Positions 26,918 to 35,485 are shown, numbered from the stretch's first letter. The stretch: DNA of 64,000 nt from Pedobacter cryoconitis (GCF_014200605.1 NZ_JACHCE010000002.1:611300-675299), one strand, 5' to 3'. The notes: generated by a model not told the origin, from the letters alone. A program made the numbers and translations.

Positions 26918-27869
26918 TTTTATGGGTTTGATTACGTTTTGAGAGAATTGAGGGGTACAGGATGACGTACCAGATGATAAAAACAAGAGATACACCAAGG
27001 ATACTGATACTTAACCACAGGGGCATTTCGGTATGACGGGTAATAAAACCTTCAAAAAAGGCAGCGATCAACAGGATTGGAATTAAACCCAGGGCAATTT
27101 TTGTCCCATCTTTAGCACTTTGTTTAAAGGCCTGAAAACGGGTATAGGTTTTTGGAAAAAGAAGACCATGTCCCAGTACCAGGCCAGCTGCTCCGGCGAT
27201 AATGATTGCGGAAATTTCTAAGGTACCATGAATCCAGATGACCAGAATAGATTCTGTTCCCAGCCCTTTACTGAAAAAATAGTATTCAAAGGAGCCTAAC
27301 ATAATCCCATTTTGCAGCAGATAGTAAATAGGGCCAATCGATAAAAAGATCCCGCTTACAAACATCAGCAGCGATACATAAATATTATTGGCAGCAATAG
27401 AAAAAAACATAGGGAATTCAGAGCTATGTTTATATACGCCGAAGGGGTCACCTTTAGCAATATTTTCATTGGTCATATTGACGTAGCTGTCACCCAGAAT
27501 AAGCCGGATAAAATTATCATCGTATTTTGCAGAAAGTGCACCTATTGATGCAGAGATAATGAAAAAAATAAAAGCATATGCAATCTGCAGCCGGTAGGTA
27601 TAGAAAAGCAGCGGCAATTCAAATTTCCAGAAATTGACAAATCTGTTTTTCTCTTCTTTTTTATTCTTATAGATGGATTGGTGCAGGAGCGAAGCCAGAC
27701 CATTTAAATAAACAGTGGTTTTGGATTTCGGATAAAAGGTTTTGGCATAAGAAAGATCATTGGTAATGTCAATGAAGCGATCTGCAACCTCATCCGGACT
27801 GGTTGCGGGTGAACGTTCATAGGCCTTCCATTTCTCAGAATTCTGTTTAACGAACAAAGCCTCCCTCAT
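26910..27869 (-). CDS. SpoIIM-like integral membrane protein
   Basis: 319 residues, multi-pass, with the stage II sporulation protein M signature IWIHGTLEISAIIIAGAAGL followed by VLGHGLLFP. In Bacillus SpoIIM belongs to the DMP peptidoglycan-degrading complex. This organism is not expected to sporulate, and homologues in Bacteroidota accompany MoxR/DUF58/RDD genes. It is the first gene of the minus-strand cluster. The RDD gene diverges from it across 83 bases. Confidence 0.9.
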   Translation of the reverse strand: MREALFVKQNSEKWKAYERSPATSPDEVADRFIDITNDLSYAKTFYPKSKTTVYLNGLASLLHQSIYKNKKEEKNRFVNFWKFELPLLFYTYRLQIAYAFIFFIISASIGALSAKYDDNFIRLILGDSYVNMTNENIAKGDPFGVYKHSSEFPMFFSIAANNIYVSLLMFVSGIFLSIGPIYYLLQNGIMLGSFEYYFFSKGLGTESILVIWIHGTLEISAIIIAGAAGLVLGHGLLFPKTYTRFQAFKQSAKDGTKIALGLIPILLIAAFFEGFITRHTEMPLWLSISILGVSLVFIIWYVILYPSILSKRNQTHKNV

Positions 27870-27910
27870 GTCGAATCTAATTTTCTGTTAAAATACTGAC
27901 AAAAAGTGAT

Positions 27911-27946
27911 TTTGCAACAAAAAATTAAATATCAATATTATATTTG
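27911..27946 (+). promoter_or_regulatory. Candidate Bacteroidota promoter for the RDD gene
   Basis: TTTG at 27911-27914 and TATATTTG (matching TAnnTTTG) at 27939-27946, spaced by 24 bases, slightly longer than usual. The ATG at 27953 lies only 6 bases after the -7 box, so the mRNA may be leaderless. Confidence 0.45.
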
Positions 27947-27952
27947 AACTTA

Positions 27953-28684
27953 ATGGAAACAATAAAAGTAAACACCAGTCAGCAGGTAGATATTGACTAT
28001 CCTGTTGCAGGATTGGGTGAACGTATAGCGGCAAGAATGATTGATTTTGGTCTGCTGATCGGGGTACTTTTAGTATTCGTTTTATTTGCCGGATTGATCA
28101 CCAATCCAAAGACCAATGTTTTTTTTATTGGGCTGATGATCATTTACGCTGCAGCTTATGTTTTTTATCACCTGATCTGTGAGATTTTTTTCAATGGGCA
28201 GAGTCCGGGGAAAAAGTTAATGAAGATAAAAGTGGTGAGCCTGGATGGCGGACAGGCAAGTATAGGCCAGTATTTTATCCGCTGGTTATTCAGGCTGGTT
28301 GATTTCTGGTTATCAGGACAAGTGGGAGGGTTATTATGTGTGGCACTATCTGAGCATAAACAGCGGATTGGAGATTTGGTTGCAGGAACAACTGTGATTA
28401 AAACCGTAGGGCGCACCACATTAGAAGAAATTGCTTTTGAACCTGTAGAAGAAGAATATATCCCTGTTTTTGCTAACGTACATTTGTTAAATGATCAGGA
28501 GATGGAGCTGATCCATGAAGTACTGACTACTTATTACAAAACGGCGCATTATGAGCTTATTTATGCAATGGCCGATAAAATTAAAATGCGTCTTGGTATA
28601 AGTTTACCAGCAGGTATGCATGAGCTGGCTTTTTTGAATACCGTTGTTAAGGATTATAACCAGGTAACTTCGGTTGCACAATAA
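27953..28684 (+). CDS. RDD-family membrane protein
   Basis: 243 residues from the ATG at 27953; a TTG at 27944 would add three residues but falls inside the probable -7 box. RDD domain at about 18-150: the signature start GERIAARMIDFGLLIGVLLV, a second segment VFFIGLMIIYAAAYVFYHLI, and NGQSPGKKLMKIKVVSLDGG, all characteristic. The C-terminal cytoplasmic helical part (about 155-243) is extra. RDD proteins are membrane proteins, some with Na+/H+ antiport activity; the role here is unknown. It diverges from the SpoIIM-MoxR operon, an association also seen in other Bacteroidota. Confidence 0.9.
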   Translation: METIKVNTSQQVDIDYPVAGLGERIAARMIDFGLLIGVLLVFVLFAGLITNPKTNVFFIGLMIIYAAAYVFYHLICEIFFNGQSPGKKLMKIKVVSLDGGQASIGQYFIRWLFRLVDFWLSGQVGGLLCVALSEHKQRIGDLVAGTTVIKTVGRTTLEEIAFEPVEEEYIPVFANVHLLNDQEMELIHEVLTTYYKTAHYELIYAMADKIKMRLGISLPAGMHELAFLNTVVKDYNQVTSVAQ

Positions 28685-28701
28685 GAATTTGGGATAGGAA
28701 T

Positions 28702-28746
28702 CAAACAAAAAAGCCTTTCAGTATTACTGAAAGGCTTTTTTGTTTG
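28702..28746. terminator. Long palindromic terminator abutting tRNA-Val
   Basis: A 21-bp stem (28702-28722 with 28726-28746) with an ATT triloop, core AAGCCTTTCAGT/ACTGAAAGGCTT flanked by A6 and T6. It ends the RDD transcript on plus and tRNA-Val on minus. The outer end of the stem overlaps the encoded CCA of the tRNA gene. Confidence 0.85.
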
Positions 28747-28822
28747 GTGGGAGATACTGGGTTCGAACCAGTGACCCCCTGCTTGTAAGGCAGGTGCTCT
28801 GAACCAGCTGAGCTAATCTCCC
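28745..28822 (-). tRNA. tRNA-Val (anticodon UAC), CCA encoded
   Basis: Reads GGGAGATTAGCTCAGCTGG at the 5' end, an anticodon loop CTTACAA giving anticodon TAC, the T-arm GGTTCGAACC, and an acceptor stem closing with ATCTCCC. Discriminator A73 is followed by an encoded CCA (28745-28747). Confidence 0.95.
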
Positions 28823-28872
28823 TTTGGTCCTTGTCATTTTAGCGCCTTGACCTGGCGTGGTTTAAATAAAAA

Positions 28873-28892
28873 CCCTTCTGTTTTTTGAAGGG
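28873..28892 (-). terminator. Short hairpin between the two tRNA-Val genes
   Basis: Stem CCCTTC/GAAGGG (28873-28878 with 28887-28892) followed on the minus strand by TTTTTATTT. It could terminate the upstream tRNA copy or simply mark a processing site between tandem tRNAs. Confidence 0.5.
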
Positions 28893-28901
28893 CTTATTTA
28901 G

Positions 28902-28976
28902 TGGGAGATACTGGGTTCGAACCAGTGACCCCCTGCTTGTAAGGCAGGTGCTCTGAACCAGCTGAGCTAATCTCCC
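28902..28976 (-). tRNA. tRNA-Val (anticodon UAC), second copy, CCA not encoded
   Basis: Same mature sequence as the neighbouring copy over the full cloverleaf, with the same anticodon loop CTTACAA. After the discriminator A the DNA reads CTA rather than CCA, so the CCA must be added after transcription. Confidence 0.95.
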
Positions 28977-29082
28977 CTTTGGTTCTTCTTAACATTGATC
29001 TGGCTATTTGACTAACCTTCTTCGTTGTTGGGAGTGCAAATATACACCTCTAAACTAAAACTCCAAAACTTTTTTAATATTT

Positions 29083-29808
29083 TTAAGATAAGATCTCTTC
29101 TAATATTTGGTGAGATTTTATTTCTCCAAAAGATGCGGTGTGTAAGGTGTAGTATATCAGTATTTTATCGAGGATAAGTCTCCTTGTTGTATTATCTATT
29201 TTTATTTCATTTAATTTTTCAAAAGGGGTGATGAAGAGTAAAATAAATAATTCTGCGGCTGTTTTTTCTATAAAATAAGGATGAACAGGGGTCAGTGATT
29301 TAAATTCCCCCTCTTGTAAATCGAAATAACTCTGGTCGCTTTTAGTCTCCAAACTCGGTGCAAAACCTAAAAACCTGGAAAGTTTTAATAAAAAAGCAAG
29401 GTGAAAGTTGGCACTTGCCTGATCTGTTTCATCAAACCAGGATATGGCATTGAAGATATAATCAAATATATTTTCGTCCGCATGCTGCTGACGTATACTT
29501 TTATAGAGTACTTCATTCAGAAAAATAGTGATCGTACTTTTGATAATATCGTAAGGAATAGTACGGAATACAGGAGAAGGCCTGAGTTCAGAAATACGCT
29601 GTATACTGGAATTGGTTTTGTGATAAACAACCATATCTACCAGGTGAAGTGCCTGCAGCATATTCATTTTAATCTTTGCTTTTGGCTTCTTTACGCCATT
29701 AATCATATAAGACTGAATGCCGAATTTGGCTGTAAAGATTTGTACCACTACACTGTTTTCACTGTATAATGTTGTTTTTAAGACTATCCCACGGGTTTTG
29801 TGGAGCAT
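29083..29808 (-). CDS. recO: DNA repair protein RecO
   Basis: 241 residues. N-terminal OB-fold with the family start MLHKTRGIVLKTTLYSENSV and VVQIFTAKFGIQSYMINGVK, followed by the helical domain (AISWFDETDQASANFHLAFL, then LKLSRFLGFAP). RecO works with RecR and RecF to load RecA on SSB-coated single-stranded DNA in gap repair. The Cys4 zinc site of many RecO proteins is absent, as is common in this phylum. It starts 1 base after the dgkA stop codon and is probably co-transcribed. Confidence 0.93.
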   Translation of the reverse strand: MLHKTRGIVLKTTLYSENSVVVQIFTAKFGIQSYMINGVKKPKAKIKMNMLQALHLVDMVVYHKTNSSIQRISELRPSPVFRTIPYDIIKSTITIFLNEVLYKSIRQQHADENIFDYIFNAISWFDETDQASANFHLAFLLKLSRFLGFAPSLETKSDQSYFDLQEGEFKSLTPVHPYFIEKTAAELFILLFITPFEKLNEIKIDNTTRRLILDKILIYYTLHTASFGEIKSHQILEEILS

Positions 29809-29809
29809 A

Positions 29810-30157
29810 TCAGCTTAGTTTTGGAATAAAAATAATAGCTGCAATAATAACTGAGATAAAAGCAGCTACAATTACAGCGCCGGCAGCCACATCTTTCACT
29901 TTTCCAGCCTTTGGGTTGAAATCCGGAGAGACCAGGTCAACCAAAAGTTCAATTGCAGTGTTTAAAAGTTCGGCAACCAATACAAGACCAATGGCCAAAA
30001 TAATCCATAGCCATTCATGGCCAGAGAGTTGGAAATACCATCCTGCAATTCCAACCAGCAGCGTAGCAACCAGGTGGATTTTAAAATTCATTTGCGTTTT
30101 TACGGTATAAGCAATTCCGGATAACGCATATCCAAAACTCTTGATTAATCTTCGCAT
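29810..30157 (-). CDS. dgkA: Diacylglycerol/undecaprenol kinase family protein
   Basis: 115 residues, a small three-helix membrane kinase. Characteristic motif LLNTAIELLVDLVSPDFNPK then AGKVKDVAAGAVIVAAFISV, with the conserved E, N, D and K-D-AAGAV positions. Family members phosphorylate diacylglycerol or undecaprenol to recycle lipid carriers. The first gene of a dgkA-recO pair. A TAAGTTTG box (minus strand, 30181 to 30174) about 16 bases before the ATG fits the Bacteroidota -7 consensus. Confidence 0.92.
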   Translation of the reverse strand: MRRLIKSFGYALSGIAYTVKTQMNFKIHLVATLLVGIAGWYFQLSGHEWLWIILAIGLVLVAELLNTAIELLVDLVSPDFNPKAGKVKDVAAGAVIVAAFISVIIAAIIFIPKLS

Positions 30158-30354
30158 AGTATTAGCTGTCGATCAAACTTACTGAATTAAATAAATATTT
30201 GGTTTTAATACCCTGATACAATGTTATTTTTACCTAATCAACACAATTTTCCGTCCAGGAAACAGTTTATTTTCTTTTATTTGCTGATTCGATTTAGAAG
30301 CTGCTAAAAACAGCTCTTTTCAGCAATTAACTCATTCAGATATTTTAATCAAAC

Positions 30355-31767
30355 ATGGAAACCACTACTCCCGTTAAAAAAAATAGTTCTATTATCCCTC
30401 TTGTTACAATGACGCTCCTTTTCTTTATGTGGGGATTCATCACCTGCATGAATGATATTTTAATTCCGCATTTAAAAGTGCAGTTTAATTTGAACTTTCA
30501 ACAATCAATGCTGGTTCAGTTTGCTTTTTTTGGTGCATATTTTATCGGGTCATTAATTTACTTCCTGATCTCCTATTTCAACGGGGACCCGGTTAACAAA
30601 GTTGGTTATAAGAAAGGAATTATTGCAGGAGTACTGCTTTCGGCTGTCGGTTGCTGTCTTTTCTATCCCGCAGCAACCCTTTCCATTTATGGGGTCTTTC
30701 TGGCTGCCTTATTTGTGCTGGGTTTAGGCTTTACCATTTTACAGATCACTGCAAATGCTTATGTGACTTTATTAGGCCCGGAAGAAAGTGCATCGAGCCG
30801 TTTAAACCTGACACAAGCTTTTAACTCATTCGGAACCACAATCGCCCCGATTCTGGGCGGACATTTAATATTTACCCTATTCCTTGAAAAAAACGGGGCT
30901 GCATCAGCAGATTCTACCCGTATCCCTTATCTGATTTTTGCCGGTATCCTGGTTCTGCTTGCCATAGTAATCAGTAGGGTAAAACTTCCATCTTTCAGTA
31001 GTGAGGAATCATCAGAGCGGGGTCTGGGAGCCTTGAAATTCCCGCAATTAAAAATGGGTATCTTCGGGATTTTCTGTTATGTAGGTGCAGAAGTTGGAAT
31101 CGGAAGCCTGCTGATAGCATTTATGGAGCAACCGGATGTAACCAACCTGACAGAAGTAGTCAGCAAAAACTACCTTGCCCTGTACTGGGGCGGAGCAATG
31201 ATCGGAAGGTTTTTAGGCTCAATCTCACTTAGTGAATTGCCACAGGCAAAAAAGTTGATTTATATGGTACTTACCGCAGCAGCTGTATACTTACTGGTCT
31301 TCAGTATCGTTGACCTTACTTTTGCACAAACAAGTTTCTTTATCGTCTTTATTGTATTGAACATTATTGCCTTTGTGATCGGTAAATCTGCTCCGGCACG
31401 TACGCTGGTAATCTTTGCAGGGGTGAATATCGCGTTATTACTTGTTTCAGTTTTCAGTAAAGGGAGCATGGCTTTATACCCGATTTTAGGTATAGGCCTG
31501 TTTAACTCTATTATGTTCTCTAATATTTATACCCTGTCAATTTCAGGTTTAGGAAAATACGTTAGCCAGGGATCATCTTTATTGGTAATGGCAATTTTAG
31601 GTGGTGCTTTATTACCATTAATTCAGGGCAGTATTGCCGATGCTATGGGAATTCAAAGTTCATTCATTTTGCCGGCACTATGTTACCTGTACATCCTGAT
31701 TTTTGGATTGTATTGTGCTAAACGCGGACATGGTGCTAATGAAAAAGCCGTAAGAACAAATCATTAA
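30355..31767 (+). CDS. Sugar MFS transporter (FucP / glucose-galactose type)
   Basis: 470 residues, about 12 membrane helices. FucP-family signatures: TLLFFMWGFITCMNDILIPH, FFGAYFIGSLIYFLISYFNG and GFTILQITANAYVTLLGPEE, then SRLNLTQAFNSFGTTIAP, and the second-half GAMIGRFLGSISL. Inner-membrane H+-coupled sugar symporter; the substrate could be a hexose or fucose. It stands alone, ending in a terminator at 31788. Family identification is firm, substrate is not. Confidence 0.93.
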   Translation: METTTPVKKNSSIIPLVTMTLLFFMWGFITCMNDILIPHLKVQFNLNFQQSMLVQFAFFGAYFIGSLIYFLISYFNGDPVNKVGYKKGIIAGVLLSAVGCCLFYPAATLSIYGVFLAALFVLGLGFTILQITANAYVTLLGPEESASSRLNLTQAFNSFGTTIAPILGGHLIFTLFLEKNGAASADSTRIPYLIFAGILVLLAIVISRVKLPSFSSEESSERGLGALKFPQLKMGIFGIFCYVGAEVGIGSLLIAFMEQPDVTNLTEVVSKNYLALYWGGAMIGRFLGSISLSELPQAKKLIYMVLTAAAVYLLVFSIVDLTFAQTSFFIVFIVLNIIAFVIGKSAPARTLVIFAGVNIALLLVSVFSKGSMALYPILGIGLFNSIMFSNIYTLSISGLGKYVSQGSSLLVMAILGGALLPLIQGSIADAMGIQSSFILPALCYLYILIFGLYCAKRGHGANEKAVRTNH

Positions 31768-31787
31768 ACGCTTAATTGCAAGTTATG

Positions 31788-31822
31788 AAACCTCCTGTTT
31801 AATTAAAAACAGGAGGTTTTTG
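31788..31822 (+). terminator. Terminator after the sugar transporter
   Basis: Stem AAACCTCCTGTTT (31788-31800) with AAACAGGAGGTTT (31807-31819), loop AATTAA, then a T-rich tail. Confidence 0.88.
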
Positions 31823-31907
31823 TTTTTATTAACAATATAGTAATGCCAGGTTCAAGTTAACCGCATAGCCGAAGAATACTTTTGGGCTGTTAAATCAGAA
31901 CAAGCTT

Positions 31908-33317
31908 ATGAATAGAAGATCATTACTCAAAGGAGGTTTGCTGGCCGGATTAGGTCTGCCATTTTTATCACCGGCACAATTGTTAGCTCAGCCGAAGCCA
32001 TTCGCTAAAAAGGCAAAGAATGTGATTATGCTGGTCAGCGATGGTATGAGTACCGGTACATTGAATATGGCAGATCTGTATGCAAACCGCGCCTTTGGTA
32101 AAGGGACCAACTGGATACAATTATACAAAGATTCTAAAGTTACCAGGGCATTGATGGATACGGCATCTGCCAATTCACTGGTTACCGATTCTGCTGCTGC
32201 AAGCTCTTCGTGGGGCGGAGGGATGCGGGTTAAAAACGGCTCTTTAAATGTGGGCCCGAAAGGGGAAATGCCACAGCCAATTTTACAGAAATTTAAGCAA
32301 AGCGGTAAAAAAGCAGGTTGTGTAACCACCGTTCCGGTTACACATGCTACCCCAGCAGGTTTCTGTGTAAATATAGACAGCCGTGACGGACAGGATGAGA
32401 TTGCAGAAATGTACCTGAAATTGAAGTTCGATGTGATGTTTGGGGGTGGTGCTGAACATTTTAACGCTAAAAGAAAAGGCGGAAGTATTCTTCCTGAATT
32501 TCAGGCACAGGGGTTCAAAGTAGCTCAGAACAGAGATGAAATGTTAAGTCTTAAAAACTCTGGTCCTGTAATCGGCCTTTTCGCGGCCGATGGCTTACCT
32601 TATGAAATAGACCGTAAAAACTCTCCTGAACTGATGAAAACTGTTCCTTCATTAGCTGAAATGATGAATAAGGCAATTTCGCTGATGAAAGATAATCCCA
32701 AAGGATTTGCGCTTCAGGTTGAAGGTGGTAAAGTAGACTGGGCAGCACATGGAAATGATACCGGAGGTTTAATTTTTGATCAGTTAGCCTTTGATGAAGC
32801 TGTAGGTGAGGCAATCGCATTTGCAGAAAAAGATGGAGAAACATTAGTCATTATCACTACAGACCATGGAAACTCGAACCCTGGTTTATTTTATGGCGAC
32901 ACTTATAAAGACTTTGACCGTATTCAGCATTTTAAACATAGCAATGAATGGATACTGAATCAGTTGAATAACACTTCGAGTGAGAAAAATGTAACTGAAT
33001 TAATTGAAGCAGGTACAGGAATTGGAATTACCGCTGCCGAAGCCAAACAATTACTTACACATTTTTCGGATGTGATTCCCGGTGAATTATACAATGCTGC
33101 TAACCTGCCATTTAATGAACTTGCAAAAATTCAGGGAAAATATACACTGGTTCAATGGGCAGGAATGAACCATACTGCAGATTATGTAGAACTCACCATG
33201 TTTGGTCCTGGCAGTGAGCTGTTAAAGCCATTTATCAAGAACTATGAACTGCATAATTTCATGTTAAATGCTGCTGCAATGCCAGCAGAGTTTTTAGCAC
33301 CTGCCTTTAAATCGTAG
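31908..33317 (+). CDS. Tat-exported alkaline phosphatase (PhoA superfamily)
   Basis: 469 residues. Twin-arginine signal MNRRSLLKGGLLAGLGLPFL predicts export of the folded, metal-loaded enzyme. Catalytic elements: metal ligand D45 in VIMLVSDGMSTGT, nucleophile Ser95 in LVTDSAAAS, VEGGKVDWAAHGNDTGG, ITTDHGNSNPG and the C-terminal AGMNHTADYVELTMFGPGS. This gives the D, S, E, DxxH, DH and H set expected of two-zinc alkaline phosphatases. It would release phosphate from phosphomonoesters in the periplasm. TACTTTTG at 31877-31884 matches the -7 consensus and lies 23 bases before the ATG. Confidence 0.95.
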   Translation: MNRRSLLKGGLLAGLGLPFLSPAQLLAQPKPFAKKAKNVIMLVSDGMSTGTLNMADLYANRAFGKGTNWIQLYKDSKVTRALMDTASANSLVTDSAAASSSWGGGMRVKNGSLNVGPKGEMPQPILQKFKQSGKKAGCVTTVPVTHATPAGFCVNIDSRDGQDEIAEMYLKLKFDVMFGGGAEHFNAKRKGGSILPEFQAQGFKVAQNRDEMLSLKNSGPVIGLFAADGLPYEIDRKNSPELMKTVPSLAEMMNKAISLMKDNPKGFALQVEGGKVDWAAHGNDTGGLIFDQLAFDEAVGEAIAFAEKDGETLVIITTDHGNSNPGLFYGDTYKDFDRIQHFKHSNEWILNQLNNTSSEKNVTELIEAGTGIGITAAEAKQLLTHFSDVIPGELYNAANLPFNELAKIQGKYTLVQWAGMNHTADYVELTMFGPGSELLKPFIKNYELHNFMLNAAAMPAEFLAPAFKS

Positions 33318-33330
33318 GGTAATCTGTCAA

Positions 33331-33359
33331 TTAACGCTTACCTTTGAGGTAAGCGTTAA
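33331..33359 (+). promoter_or_regulatory. Hairpin directly in front of rlmF
   Basis: Perfect 12-bp stem TTAACGCTTACC (33331-33342) with GGTAAGCGTTAA (33348-33359), loop TTTGA, ending 3 bases before the rlmF ATG. There is no U tract on the plus strand. It could end the phosphatase message or hide the rlmF start from ribosomes. Confidence 0.65.
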
Positions 33360-33362
33360 ATT

Positions 33363-34310
33363 ATGTCTGTTGAAAAACAAATTCTGCATCCCCGAAATCT
33401 GCACCGTTCAAGGTACGATTTTCCACAATTAATTAACAGTTGTCCGCAACTGGAACCTTTTGTATTTATTAACCCTTATGGAGATCAATCTATAGATTTT
33501 TCAAATCCTAAAGCAGTAAAAACATTAAACAAAGCCCTGCTGATTCATTTTTATGGCTTATCAGACTGGGACATTCCTGAAAACTATCTTTGTCCGCCTA
33601 TTCCGGGCAGGGCCGATTATATTCATTATCTGGCAGACTTGCTGGCATCTGTCAATGGAAATGAGATTCCAAAAGGCAATACCCTCAAAGTACTGGATAT
33701 TGGAGTGGGAGCAAACTGTGTTTATCCGATTATCGGACATCAGGCATACGGGTGGTCATTTGTAGGTTCTGATGTTGATAAGAGGGCGATCAGTTCGGCA
33801 GAAAATATTGCTGCAATTAACCCTCCGCTGGCCAGGGATCTGACTTTCAGAATCCAGAATGCCCCGGCAAACATCTTCAAGGGTGTAGTAAAACCCGGAG
33901 AGTTATTTGATATCACGCTATGTAATCCGCCATTTCATACCTCTGCCGAAGAAGCACAAATGGGCAGTCAGCGTAAAGTCCGTAACCTGGGTAAACAAAA
34001 GGGAAGAGAAGTAGTGCTTAATTTTGGTGGCCAGAGTTCTGAATTATGGTGTAAAGGCGGTGAGGTTGAGTTTATCCGGAAGATGATAGAAGAAAGTGCA
34101 CAAATTGCAAAACAATGCGTTTGGTTTACCAGTTTAGTTTCCAAAAGTGCGCATCTTTCGACAGTTTATTATGCACTGGATAAGGTAGGTGTTAAAGGTG
34201 TGAGAACTGTAGAAATGGCTCAGGGACAGAAACAGAGCCGTTTTGTGGCCTGGACATTTTTGTCTGCCGATGAGCAGTCAGAATGGAGCAGAAAGCGATG
34301 GAAAAAATAA
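33363..34310 (+). CDS. rlmF: 23S rRNA (adenine(1618)-N6)-methyltransferase
   Basis: 315 residues. RlmF methylates A1618 of 23S rRNA using S-adenosylmethionine. Family landmarks: LHPRNLHRSRYDFPQLINS at the start, CPPIPGRADYIHYLADLL, the SAM-binding loop VLDIGVGANCVYPIIG, and the catalytic LCNPPFHTSAEEA (NPPF). Length matches the family. It follows the alkaline phosphatase after 45 bases that hold a strong hairpin. The DAC-like gene starts 22 bases after its stop. Confidence 0.95.
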   Translation: MSVEKQILHPRNLHRSRYDFPQLINSCPQLEPFVFINPYGDQSIDFSNPKAVKTLNKALLIHFYGLSDWDIPENYLCPPIPGRADYIHYLADLLASVNGNEIPKGNTLKVLDIGVGANCVYPIIGHQAYGWSFVGSDVDKRAISSAENIAAINPPLARDLTFRIQNAPANIFKGVVKPGELFDITLCNPPFHTSAEEAQMGSQRKVRNLGKQKGREVVLNFGGQSSELWCKGGEVEFIRKMIEESAQIAKQCVWFTSLVSKSAHLSTVYYALDKVGVKGVRTVEMAQGQKQSRFVAWTFLSADEQSEWSRKRWKK

Positions 34311-34332
34311 TTTAATATCTTAACTTTAAGCC

Positions 34333-35475
34333 ATGATCTATAAACCTACTTATCAGGCGGCACAAATTATCGCTCCTAAAGTTGAAGCCATCTTTGCGCA
34401 GCATCTTGCTGCAGCCAGAGAAAGTGGGGAGGAAGATCTTGCTCCTTTGCCTTCGGCAGAGATCGTAGAGGCTATTATTGATGCTACCTTTTGGGCAAGC
34501 ATCCGTAAAGAAGAAGGGCATTCCCCGAAAATTTCACTGGCTTTTTTGCCTCCCGCACAAGGGGGCAGTCCATTACTCTTTAAGAACCGCCTGCCGCTTA
34601 ATCCGACCATTCTGACCAAGATTGCTCCGGGTGTTGAGCGTGCAGGTATTCATATTGGGGTCTGGCAGGAAGATGGAGAGCTTTATATCTGGGGGACCAC
34701 TACAAGTATCCCTAATTTCTGTTTTGTATTAGATGTCTCGGAACCTGCACTGCTGGTCATCAAACACCGCAGGATATATGGATTTGGGAAATTTACCAAT
34801 ATAGCTGTACTTAAGGGCGATCAGATTAAGATTGTCGATGTCAATAGTGCAAGACATCCGGATTGTCCGCCTATGTTACTTTCTTTACTGGACCTTACTG
34901 CACCTTCTTACTGGAATGACACTGTGAATGTGCTGATCCAGCTTGCTGTATCTATGCGTTCACATCAGCGTGGAGGTACTTTGCTGGTCGTACCCAATGG
35001 AAATAAAAACTGGTTGCAATCTATTATTAAACCTATTCAGTATGCTATCCAGCCGGCTTTTTGTGGTTTATCCAATTTATTGAAACAAGATAGAAAACAG
35101 GCCAGTCAGATCTTCTGGCAGACTGTGCTCAAAAGAGAGGTAGAGCATCTTGCAGGGCTAACTGCTATTGATGGGGCCACAGTAATCAGTGATGATTATG
35201 AGCTTCTGGCATTTGGCGCTAAAATAGGCCGGGCGAAAGGCAAAGAACTGATTGAAGAACTATCATTTGTTGAGCCCATTGCTGGTGGCGGAGCTATCGT
35301 AATGCACCCGGCAAAAGTAGGGGGGACACGTCATCTTTCGGCTGCACAGTTTATACAGGATCAGAACGATGCTATAGCACTGGTTGCTTCACAGGATGGG
35401 CATTTTACCATTTACTCCTGGTCTCCTTTACAAGAGCGTGTAATGGCGCACAGGATAGATACACTGTTGTTGTAG
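34333..35475 (+). CDS. DAC-related putative sensor protein (DACNV type)
   Basis: 380 residues, cytoplasmic, no membrane segment. The N-terminal half (about 1-200) fits the 'DACNV' putative sensor domain described with DisA-N/DAC nucleotide cyclases. The C-terminal half resembles the DAC diadenylate cyclase fold: AIDGATVISDDYELLAFGAK (DGA at 280-282) and GGTRHLSAAQFIQDQNDAIA (RHL at 333-335), then LVASQDGHFTIYSW. True DAC enzymes use DGA and RHR; here the second motif is RHL. It may therefore be a binding-only protein or have altered activity. It lies 22 bases after rlmF, probably in the same transcript, and ends at the terminator at 35486. The ligand is unknown. Confidence 0.75.
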   Translation: MIYKPTYQAAQIIAPKVEAIFAQHLAAARESGEEDLAPLPSAEIVEAIIDATFWASIRKEEGHSPKISLAFLPPAQGGSPLLFKNRLPLNPTILTKIAPGVERAGIHIGVWQEDGELYIWGTTTSIPNFCFVLDVSEPALLVIKHRRIYGFGKFTNIAVLKGDQIKIVDVNSARHPDCPPMLLSLLDLTAPSYWNDTVNVLIQLAVSMRSHQRGGTLLVVPNGNKNWLQSIIKPIQYAIQPAFCGLSNLLKQDRKQASQIFWQTVLKREVEHLAGLTAIDGATVISDDYELLAFGAKIGRAKGKELIEELSFVEPIAGGGAIVMHPAKVGGTRHLSAAQFIQDQNDAIALVASQDGHFTIYSWSPLQERVMAHRIDTLLL

Positions 35476-35485
35476 ACATAAAAAA

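Noticed and set aside
28702..28746. Possible integration site next to tRNA-Val
   Set aside because: No integrase, and the direct copies are explained by tandem tRNA genes; the palindrome is a terminator.
29083..29808. Possible missing zinc site as a sign that recO is defective
   Set aside because: The Cys4 site is not universal in RecO, and the OB-fold and helical parts look intact.
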